64,000 nucleotides of DNA from Prolixibacteraceae bacterium UBA1413 (lineage in GTDB: Bacteria > Bacteroidota > Bacteroidia > Bacteroidales > Prolixibacteraceae): the NCBI GenBank assembly GCA_002304925.1, contig DBPT01000025.1, positions 95,614-159,613 on the forward strand. The letters are read 5' to 3'. Positions 57,516 through 64,000 of this stretch are shown here, one piece after another; within the stretch, counting starts at the first letter, position 1; every line of letters begins with the position of its first letter. The notes below the pieces were generated by a model that was given only the letters and a program-made list of their open reading frames with translations, had not been told where the DNA came from and did not search any database. The translations under genes and the position numbers were made by a program.

Positions 57516-58825
57516 AGGTGCGGCGTATTAAGAGTTTCTCTTTCCAGCAATTTTTTGTATATGCCGGTTACCTCGTTGGCTGAATTTTTCCATTTCAGGT
57601 TGCTGGTTTCTTCTATGCCATGTTTGACAAATAAGCGGGCCAGGGCGGGGTAATTCAGCAGTGCGTATATGGCATCGGCCAGGGCGAAGGTATCCCAGAA
57701 GTCCACTTTGATGGCGAAATTGAGGATTTCTGCCACGCCCGACTGACGAGAAATAATGACCGGGACGTTGGCCTGCATGGCTTCGAGGGGAACGATTCCA
57801 AAGGGTTCCGAGACGGAAGGCATGACAAAAACATCGGAGAGGTGGAGCATCCGGTAAACGTCATCGCCCCGGAGAAAGCCGGTAAAATGGAATTTGCTGG
57901 TAATGCCGAGGCGGGCGGCCTGTTGGATCATGTCGTCCATCATGTCGCCGCTTCCGGCCATCACGAACCTGACATTTTTCATTTTTCGGAGGACGAGGGC
58001 GGCGGCTTCGATGAAATACTCTGGTCCTTTCTGGTAGGTGATCCTGCCCATGAAGGTCACAATCTTTTCGTGGATCCCCTTTTTGATCTGCCGTTTTTCT
58101 TCGTCGGAGAGGGGTTCAACGGCATTGTAGACGGTTACGACCCTGGTTGGATCTATCCCGTATTTTTCGATCACGGTCTGGCGGGTCAGGTTGCTGACGG
58201 CAATAACTTTGTCGGCCGTTTCCATACCCTCTCTTTCTATGGCATACACCATGGGATTTACATTTCCTCCCGTGCGGTCAAATTCGGTGGAATGGACATG
58301 GACCACCAGGGGTTTCCCGGAAGCTTTCATGGCCTCGATGCCGGCCGGAAAGGTAAGCCAGTCGTGGGCATGAATGATGTCAAAGCTCCTTGCCCGTGCA
58401 ATAAATCGGGCTACGATGGCATAATTGCGGATTTCGCGGTACAGCGACGGCCCGTAACTTCCCGAGAATTCAATTTTCCCTTCTTCGTTAACTTCGACAA
58501 AGCGGGTTCCCCGGGCATAGCTCCGGCTTTTCAGTTCCCAGAATTGTTCGGGGGAGCGATAAGGAGCCAGGTCGGATAATACCTCAACAACTTCCATCCG
58601 GGTTTCGGAATCTCCGATTTCGACCCAGCGCCTGTTCACAGGTACCTGGTTGGCCCCCAGCAACTGAATGTCAGACCTGAGTTCGTCACCCCAGGCCCTG
58701 GGTACGACAAAGGTCACCTGCATCCTGTCCACTTCCGACAAACCTTTGGTAAGGCCGTAACATGCGGTTCCAAGGCCTCCGGAAATATGGGGGGGAAATT
58801 CCCAGCCGAACATCAGGACATTCAT
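57512..58825 (-). CDS. GT4/GT5-like glycosyltransferase, probable glycogen synthase
   Basis: The 437-residue GT-B glycosyltransferase opens MNVLMFGWEFPPHISGGLGT, the synthase-type loop with GGLG that binds the nucleotide sugar. It continues IIHAHDWLTFPAGIEAMKAS, VTFMGRITYQKGPEYFIEAA and the donor-site E-x7-E motif in SVSEPFGIVPLEAMQANVPV. Its place beside GH57, a debranching enzyme and a branching enzyme, and its cytoplasmic nature, make alpha-1,4-glucan synthesis the best guess. The donor (UDP- or ADP-glucose) is not readable. Translationally coupled to the GH57 gene. Confidence 0.87.
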   Translation of the reverse strand: MNVLMFGWEFPPHISGGLGTACYGLTKGLSEVDRMQVTFVVPRAWGDELRSDIQLLGANQVPVNRRWVEIGDSETRMEVVEVLSDLAPYRSPEQFWELKSRSYARGTRFVEVNEEGKIEFSGSYGPSLYREIRNYAIVARFIARARSFDIIHAHDWLTFPAGIEAMKASGKPLVVHVHSTEFDRTGGNVNPMVYAIEREGMETADKVIAVSNLTRQTVIEKYGIDPTRVVTVYNAVEPLSDEEKRQIKKGIHEKIVTFMGRITYQKGPEYFIEAAALVLRKMKNVRFVMAGSGDMMDDMIQQAARLGITSKFHFTGFLRGDDVYRMLHLSDVFVMPSVSEPFGIVPLEAMQANVPVIISRQSGVAEILNFAIKVDFWDTFALADAIYALLNYPALARLFVKHGIEETSNLKWKNSANEVTGIYKKLLERETLNTPHL

Positions 58826-58865
58826 AAAAGACTATCAGGGTTATGAATCAAAAGATTAAATAAGG

Positions 58866-60815
58866 CTATTCGCTTTCCTTTTCCGAAATAAGTTGTTGGG
58901 TATAGAGGAGGGCAGCGACATTCCAGGCTTGTGAGATGGCTCCTTTTCCCAACTGCGGGGGCGTGCCGTTGTACATTTCAGAGATGGACCCGATGCAATT
59001 TTCGGTCATTTCACTCTCGAATCCCAGTACCAGTTTTTTTAGGAAGGGGATTTCCTTGTTATTATAAACGTTCAGGAATGCTTCGGCGAAAAACTGGATA
59101 AGCCAGGGAAATGCCGCTCCGTTGTGGATAGCTGCCTCCCGCTGGTGGGGATCTCCCTGTACACTTTCTTTGTAAGCGGGGTCATCGGGTGACAAAGAAC
59201 GGAGTCCCCGGGGAGTCAGCAACTGGTTCCGGGCCACTCCCAGAATCTTTTCCCGCTGATCTTTTGTCATCGGTGTGTAAGGCATGGCGGCTGCAATGAC
59301 CATGTTGGGCCTGACCGACCAGTCGGTAAAGAGGCCGTTCTCCACATCGGCGAGGTATTTTTTTTCTTCACTCCAGAAGGCTTTCAGGAAAGCTTCGCCG
59401 ATCATTTCGGGCATCAGCTTCCAATCAGCGATGAATTCCTCATCTTTCTCATTCCGGGCCATTTCCAGTCCGTAGCAAACGGCATTGTACCAGAGGGCAT
59501 TCAGTTCGACCGGTTTCCCGTAGCGTGGGACAACAGGGGCTCCGTGGCTGTAGGAATCCATCCAGGTGAGTGCGACCCCCTGTTCTGCAGCAAAAAGCAA
59601 CCCGTCTTCCATCATGGTCACGATCCGGGTTCCCTTGCGGTAATTTTCCAGAATTTCCTTCATTGCGCTGTAAAAGGGCGGGCCGAATTCCCTGAAACGG
59701 GAACCCTGTTTTTTCAGCTGCTGGAGGCACCAGATAAACCAGAGGGAAGCATCTGCCGAATTGTAAAGGGGAAGATTGGCTCCGATGGACATGGGGAACA
59801 AACCCTTGTTGAGATGGGGCAAATAGGTGGAGAGCACCTCCAGGGCGAGCCTTCTTTCAGTCTGTGCCAGCTTCAGTCCGGGCAGGGCAATGAAGGTCTC
59901 GCGGCTGATGGAGTTGTACCACGGGTATCCGGCAATAATATCCACTGCCGTGTCCCCGATGTATTGAATGAACTGGTTGGCCGTATTTTTGAGGCACCCC
60001 AGGAAGGAATCCCTGCTGATTCGTTTGTTGACTTCCCTTTTGAAGCGGTTTTTGAAAGTCGACGGGATCCCCTGAAAGGTGGCGGCCGAAAAGACCAGCG
60101 AATCCCCCTCTTTCATTTTTACCTCGAAGATACCGGGTGTGTACAGATCTTCATGGCATTCATAACCTCTGTTCTTTTCCTTGATGTACTCGACGTTATA
60201 ATACCAGTCGGGCGCTGCCACAAATTCGGCTTCCTTGCTGAACTGCATGTAGAGGCTGGGATAGCTGTCATATAACCTGATACTGATGCCATTGGGTTGT
60301 TCGTGGTAATGGGTCTGTGCATACGGGTTGCTTTTGCTGAGACTATGAATCCCCCGGAAGGCCAGGAAAGGCCTGAACTGCATCACCACCGTGTCCGGAG
60401 ATTCCTCGATGATATACCGGACCAGCAGTTGTTGCTCCTTTTCCACCAGTAGCCGCTCTTTCGTCAGGATCAGGTTCCCGACACGGAAGGTGAATTTCGG
60501 GATTTTCTCAAAATCAAATTTCTGCAGGTATTTGTGACCTTTGGGTTCCAGATGTCCATCCTGATACCTCCTCACTGCCAGGTTAAAGGTGGAACCCTTC
60601 ATCACGATGCTTTCGTCAAGGGCTGACAGGAGCACGTGTTTTCCGCCATCAAGCCCGTTTACGGGACATACCAGCAATCCGTGGTATTTTCTGGTATTAC
60701 AGCCGTTCAGGGTTGTGGATATGTAGGAACCGGCATGGTTCGACCTGATGATCTCCCGTTTGGTGGTAAACTCCAGGTTGGTAAGCTTTGTCGGGCTAAA
60801 ATTGATGTAACTCAT
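58866..60815 (-). CDS. Glycogen debranching enzyme (amylo-alpha-1,6-glucosidase, GH133)
   Basis: The 649-residue protein has an N-terminal GDE_N beta domain (about residues 15-230; EIIRSNHAGSYISTTLNGCN, RKYHGLLVCPVNGLDGGKHV) and the (alpha/alpha)6 catalytic domain (about 280-640; AGYPWYNSISRETFIALPGL, NSADASLWFIWCLQQL, GAPVVPRYGKPVELNALWYN). It corresponds to the archaeal/Bacteroidota type with only the amylo-1,6-glucosidase half, unlike the fused eukaryotic enzyme; GH57 nearby could supply the transferase step. Starts 10 bases after the GSCFA gene stop. Confidence 0.93.
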   Translation of the reverse strand: MSYINFSPTKLTNLEFTTKREIIRSNHAGSYISTTLNGCNTRKYHGLLVCPVNGLDGGKHVLLSALDESIVMKGSTFNLAVRRYQDGHLEPKGHKYLQKFDFEKIPKFTFRVGNLILTKERLLVEKEQQLLVRYIIEESPDTVVMQFRPFLAFRGIHSLSKSNPYAQTHYHEQPNGISIRLYDSYPSLYMQFSKEAEFVAAPDWYYNVEYIKEKNRGYECHEDLYTPGIFEVKMKEGDSLVFSAATFQGIPSTFKNRFKREVNKRISRDSFLGCLKNTANQFIQYIGDTAVDIIAGYPWYNSISRETFIALPGLKLAQTERRLALEVLSTYLPHLNKGLFPMSIGANLPLYNSADASLWFIWCLQQLKKQGSRFREFGPPFYSAMKEILENYRKGTRIVTMMEDGLLFAAEQGVALTWMDSYSHGAPVVPRYGKPVELNALWYNAVCYGLEMARNEKDEEFIADWKLMPEMIGEAFLKAFWSEEKKYLADVENGLFTDWSVRPNMVIAAAMPYTPMTKDQREKILGVARNQLLTPRGLRSLSPDDPAYKESVQGDPHQREAAIHNGAAFPWLIQFFAEAFLNVYNNKEIPFLKKLVLGFESEMTENCIGSISEMYNGTPPQLGKGAISQAWNVAALLYTQQLISEKESE

Positions 60816-60825
60816 GTTGTTTATC

Positions 60826-61833
60826 TTATTTTTCAGAGCCGTTTTCTATTTGTTTAGAAAAATAGTGAATTTCGGCTGAAAAATCAAGTACGGGATGGTT
60901 TTTTACCAGCAAAGAAATTGTTCTGAGAGAATTTTCAAGGAATTGCCGGTATTCTGCTGATACTGAATTAAGTGGCCGGTGTTCCATGGCTTTTTTAACC
61001 TGTGTTATTTCCCGGGATAGTTCCAGATCGGCTTTCCCGAAAAGTGTGGTTTTGAACTTATCCCAGATGAAGTCAACAGCGACGGGGGAGGGGTGGATCA
61101 TATCAGCCGCATAAAAGCGGTAATCGCGCAGTTCATCCATCATGATTTCATATGCCGGGAAATAGAAGCACCGTTCTTTCCCGAATCCCGTGACCAGGGC
61201 ATCGCAGGTAAGTAACAAGACAGCCTTGCTCAGTTGGTTTTCCACGGCGCCATCCCGGGTGTGTCGTACCGGGCTTACTGTGAAGATGACCCTGATGCCG
61301 GGGTTTATATTCCACACTTCTTCGAGGACTTCGCGTAAACAGGCTACTGATTGGGTGACTGTAAGACGGTATCTGCTGAATTCCCTGGCAGGCACCTTGT
61401 GGCAGTTGGCAACGACGGCACCCGTAGTTTTCTGTTCATAAACCCATGCGGTTCCCAGGGTGATCAGCAGGAAATCGGCCTGTTTCAGGAAACGGGATCC
61501 TGTTTCAAGCCTTTGGTTGATGCGTTGAAGGGTTTCATCGGGGTCTGTTCCCGAAAATCTTCCGTGATGGCGGTAGCTGTGCCACAATCCCCCGTGGTGA
61601 AAGAGATCCTCTTTGGCAAAGGGGTCTGCCGTGACCAGTCGGCCGAGGGCATCGGACAGGGAAACAGGATTGTAGAGAATTCCGAAGGGATTGATATCGG
61701 TTTTGAATTTCAATCCTTCCATTATGCCGCCTATATTTTCGGTAAAACAGGAGCCCAGGAAGAGGTGTTTTGCGGCGTATCCCGATTTCCATGGAAAGGG
61801 AGGGATTTCAACCGGTAGGGTAAAGTCGGTCAT
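60826..61833 (-). CDS. GSCFA-domain (SGNH/GDSL esterase-like) protein
   Basis: The 335-residue protein without a signal peptide has the name-giving motif LFLGSCFTENIGGIM near residue 27 with the presumed nucleophile Ser. ITLGTAWVYEQKTTGAVVAN (blocks II/III), VIFTVSPVRHTRDGAVENQL and the C-terminal D-x-x-H in AADMIHPSPVAVDFIWDKF follow. GSCFA is a Pfam family related to GDSL/SGNH acyl-esterases; no activity is established as far as I know. It lies inside the glycogen operon, one base after glgB and 10 bases before the debranching enzyme, so a role on acylated glucan or in regulation of the store is conceivable. Confidence 0.88.
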   Translation of the reverse strand: MTDFTLPVEIPPFPWKSGYAAKHLFLGSCFTENIGGIMEGLKFKTDINPFGILYNPVSLSDALGRLVTADPFAKEDLFHHGGLWHSYRHHGRFSGTDPDETLQRINQRLETGSRFLKQADFLLITLGTAWVYEQKTTGAVVANCHKVPAREFSRYRLTVTQSVACLREVLEEVWNINPGIRVIFTVSPVRHTRDGAVENQLSKAVLLLTCDALVTGFGKERCFYFPAYEIMMDELRDYRFYAADMIHPSPVAVDFIWDKFKTTLFGKADLELSREITQVKKAMEHRPLNSVSAEYRQFLENSLRTISLLVKNHPVLDFSAEIHYFSKQIENGSEK

Positions 61834-61834
61834 G

Positions 61835-63847
61835 CTATTTTCTTTTGCGGATTTCTTCCCTCAGCAGGACCATGGCGGTACGTGCCGGCAGGTAAAGGGG
61901 GAGGTAATGCTGGCTTTCCCGGTCCCCTTCGGGAAGGGTATAATAGGTCAGAGTTTCGTCGATGCGGTCCTGTCCGCCATAGCGGCCGTTGTCGCTACTC
62001 AGGGCGATGTGGTATTTTCCGGCGCCGAGGGGGATTCCATAGTCGGTAAAGGAGTGCACGGGATTGAAGTTGAAAACGAAAAGCCAGGGGCCGCGGTGGA
62101 AAGCCAGCACCTGGTCGTCGTTCTTTTCCCACACCAGGTCTACCGAGGGGATCCCGAGGATCCTTTTTTCCCGGAAGAGGGAAATCATGTCGTGGTCGAA
62201 GTCGAGGAGCCAGTGGAATTTCAGTTCTGGGTCGGTGGCGATGCTCCAAATCCTGCGGGCATGGCGGTAGGACCAGTTGTTTCCTTCACGGGGGAAGTCG
62301 ATCCATTCGGGATGGCCGAATTCATTGCCCATGAAGTTGAGGTAGGCGCCACCGGCGCAGGAAAGGGTGACCAGCCTGATCATCTTGTGAAGGGCTATGC
62401 CCCGGTCTACGGTGAGATTGGGCTGGTCCTTCCGCATGCTGAAATACATCTCCTTGTCGATGAGCCTGAAGATGATAGTTTTGTCTCCCACTAGGGCCTG
62501 ATCGTGCGATTCGGCATAACTGACCACCTTTTCATCCATCCGTTTGGAGGTGAGCTGATAAAAGAGGTCCCCCATGTGCCACTCGTCATCCTTCTTCTCC
62601 TTGATGATTTTGATCCAGTAGTCAGGGACCCCCATGGAGAGGCGGTAGTCGAAGCCCATTCCCCCGTCAGCCACCGAAAATGCCAGTCCGGGCATGCCGC
62701 TCATATCTTCGGCAATCGAAATGGAGTGGGGGTTGACCTCCTTGATGAGCTGGTTGGCCAGCATGAAATAGGTGACCGCTTCTTCGTCGCAGTTGGCATC
62801 GAAATAATCGCTGTAATTTGTGAAAGCCTTGCCGAGGCCGTGGTCAAAATAGAGCATGCTGGTGACCCCGTCGAAACGGAAACCATCGAACTTAAAGATG
62901 TCGAGCCAGTATTTAATGTTGGAGAGGAGGAAATGGAGGACTTCGTTCTTGTTGTAGTTGAAGCAGTACGAGTCCCAGGCGGGGTGTTCGCCGCGGCCGC
63001 CGTCGTGAAAGAACTGGTAGCGGCTGCCGTCATATTTGCCCAGTCCTTCCACCTCGTTGCGCACCGCATGGGAGTGGACCAGGTCCATGATGACAGATAT
63101 CCCCATACCATGGGCTTCATCGATGAGCTGTTTGAGCTCGTCGGGGGTTCCAAAACGGGAGGAAGGGGCGAAAAAGCTGGAGACATGATATCCGAAACTA
63201 CCGTAGTAAGGGTGTTCGGGGATGGCCATCAACTGGATGGTGTTGTATCCGTTGGCCTTGATGCGGGGGAGCATCTGCTCCCGGAATTCCGCATAGGTGT
63301 GGACCCGTTCCTCTTCCCCAGCCATGCCCACATGGGCCTCATAGATGAGCAGGGGCTCCTCCTCTCTTCTGAATCCGGCATTTTTCCACTGGTAGTGATT
63401 GTCGGGAGCCCACACCTGGGCATTGAAGATGTATGTCTTTTCATCCTGGACGGTCCGGGTAGACCAGGCGGGGATTCTTTTGCCGCTTCCGCCGGGCCAG
63501 TGCATCATCAGGGCGTACTGGTCGCCGTGACGCAGTTTGTCATGGGGCAGTGTGATCTCCCATACCCCGTGTGCCAGCGGAATGAATGTATGGCTTTCGT
63601 CGGCTTTCCAGTCATTGAAGGTGCCAATGAGATAAATCATGGTAGCGTAGGGGGCCCATTCGCGGATCACCCAGCCGTCGGGAGTCTTGTGCAATCCGAA
63701 ATAGAGGTATCCGGTGGCAAAATCGGCGAGGGATTTGTTGTGGGTAAGCCGCTCCTTTTTTTCAGCGGCGGCCTTGTGCCTGCGCGCAATCACTTCAGCC
63801 CAGGGTTGCAACCATTTGTCGTTCTCAATTAATTTCAGCTTTTTCAT
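61835..63847 (-). CDS. glgB: 1,4-alpha-glucan branching enzyme, eukaryote-like type
   Basis: GH13 enzyme making alpha-1,6 branches. The 670-residue protein has an N-terminal CBM48 module (about residues 45-140; GWVIREWAPYATMIYLIGTF), the (beta/alpha)8 barrel and a C-terminal beta domain. Barrel motifs: VIMDLVHSHAVRNE, the nucleophile Asp in FRFDGVTSMLYFDHG, the acid/base Glu in ISIAEDMSGMPGLAFS, and SYAESHDQALVGD. The sequences GMGFDYRLSMGVPDYWIKII, NFMGNEFGHPEWIDFPREGN and DHGLG resemble the plant/animal enzyme (GBE1) far more than E. coli GlgB. First gene of the glycogen operon, divergent from a tRNA gene. Confidence 0.95.
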   Translation of the reverse strand: MKKLKLIENDKWLQPWAEVIARRHKAAAEKKERLTHNKSLADFATGYLYFGLHKTPDGWVIREWAPYATMIYLIGTFNDWKADESHTFIPLAHGVWEITLPHDKLRHGDQYALMMHWPGGSGKRIPAWSTRTVQDEKTYIFNAQVWAPDNHYQWKNAGFRREEEPLLIYEAHVGMAGEEERVHTYAEFREQMLPRIKANGYNTIQLMAIPEHPYYGSFGYHVSSFFAPSSRFGTPDELKQLIDEAHGMGISVIMDLVHSHAVRNEVEGLGKYDGSRYQFFHDGGRGEHPAWDSYCFNYNKNEVLHFLLSNIKYWLDIFKFDGFRFDGVTSMLYFDHGLGKAFTNYSDYFDANCDEEAVTYFMLANQLIKEVNPHSISIAEDMSGMPGLAFSVADGGMGFDYRLSMGVPDYWIKIIKEKKDDEWHMGDLFYQLTSKRMDEKVVSYAESHDQALVGDKTIIFRLIDKEMYFSMRKDQPNLTVDRGIALHKMIRLVTLSCAGGAYLNFMGNEFGHPEWIDFPREGNNWSYRHARRIWSIATDPELKFHWLLDFDHDMISLFREKRILGIPSVDLVWEKNDDQVLAFHRGPWLFVFNFNPVHSFTDYGIPLGAGKYHIALSSDNGRYGGQDRIDETLTYYTLPEGDRESQHYLPLYLPARTAMVLLREEIRKRK

Positions 63848-63944
63848 CGCTGTTTGATTTTTTATAAAGATAGATATTTGTCTTTTGGTTCGCGGGGGAG
63901 GGAACTATTTTTTCAAAAGAGAAGCGATCAAAGGAATTTCTTTC

Positions 63945-63952
63945 TATTTTTG
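63945..63952 (+). promoter_or_regulatory. Probable -7 element for the terminal tRNA gene
   Basis: TATTTTTG ends 19 bases before the tRNA, the same distance as for tRNA-Val. No clear -33. Confidence 0.45.
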
Positions 63953-63971
63953 CGCCGTTTTCAGAATAATT

Positions 63972-64000
63972 CTCTTCGTAGCTCAGTTGGTAGAGCAATT
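63972..64000 (+). tRNA. 5' part of a tRNA (cut by the window end)
   Basis: Acceptor 5' strand CTCTTCG, then TA, the D arm GCTC-AGTTGGTA-GAGC, A and the first bases of the anticodon stem (ATT). The anticodon lies beyond the window, so the amino acid cannot be assigned. Confidence 0.85.

Noticed and set aside
62504..63832. 442-codon plus-strand frame opposite glgB
   Set aside because: Antisense shadow; glgB is certain from its catalytic motifs.
1..64000. CRISPR arrays, insertion sequences, prophage or toxin-antitoxin genes
   Set aside because: No spaced direct repeats of CRISPR type, no transposase or integrase motifs and no toxin-antitoxin-like small gene pairs were seen on either strand.

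Overview
The window reads as a piece of a Bacteroidota chromosome, most likely a free-living or sediment-type member of Bacteroidales or a close relative. This rests on three kinds of evidence. Several genes are restricted to or typical of the phylum: the type IX secretion protein PorQ beside cmk and ispH, DUF1573 and DUF5683 proteins, a DUF5063 protein, an OstA-like protein behind three PpiC/SurA-type proteins, GSCFA, and an RprXY-like two-component pair. Promoters of the Bacteroidetes form (TAnnTTTG) precede many genes. Shine-Dalgarno sequences are mostly absent. No phage, plasmid, IS element or CRISPR array is visible; this is dense housekeeping DNA with 47 protein genes (one partial, plus one probable gene remnant), one complete tRNA and one cut tRNA.

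Layout. 1-6.5 kb (minus): a cut exported protein, dnaB, ddl, rluD, a PASTA protein, mqnE (futalosine route to menaquinone) and rpmH. 6.7-8.7 kb (minus): a response regulator and histidine kinase, with helically phased direct repeats in front of the operon. 9-11.6 kb (plus): DUF1573 protein, meaB, tRNA-Val. 11.7-14.7 kb (minus): CE15-type esterase and folC. 14.8-21.8 kb (plus): phoH-like, mtaB, an inositol-phosphatase-family gene, lpd, a FadL-like porin. 22-24 kb (minus): MBL hydrolase, isochorismatase-like hydrolase, SIS isomerase. 24.4-26.4 kb (plus): sucCD behind a 30-bp repeat. 26.5-38.2 kb (minus): MltD, DUF5683, parB, parA, heptose kinase, priA, ispH, cmk, porQ, a DMT transporter. 38.3-39.1 kb (plus): a sugar isomerase-like lipoprotein. 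39.2-42.5 kb (minus): an rlmI remnant, 3'-5' exonuclease, DUF5063 protein, recQ. 42.6-51 kb (plus): guaB, then an envelope-biogenesis run (two-domain PPIase, SurA-N-like lipoprotein, SurA-like PPIase, MoxR ATPase, OstA-like). 51-53.3 kb (minus): acyl-CoA synthetase and its HTH-cupin regulator. 53.5-63.8 kb (minus): a complete glycogen cluster (glgB, GSCFA, debranching enzyme, GT4, GH57, glucan phosphorylase).

How the genes work together. The glycogen cluster can synthesise, branch, debranch and phosphorolyse an alpha-glucan. The PPIase/OstA run and PorQ serve outer-membrane protein, LPS and type IX export. SucCD, Lpd and MeaB point to TCA-cycle and methylmalonyl-CoA chemistry, and MqnE to anaerobic-type respiration with menaquinone.

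The most unusual non-coding signals are: an alternating set of four complementary GC-rich segments ending in a terminator between glgP and the HTH-cupin gene (attenuator-like); TTAAGG/TTAAGA hexamer arrays placed directly after stop codons; the phased direct repeats before the two-component operon; and the 30-bp repeat before sucC. I saw no wholly new multi-gene system. The nearest candidate is the GSCFA esterase-fold gene embedded in the glycogen operon.
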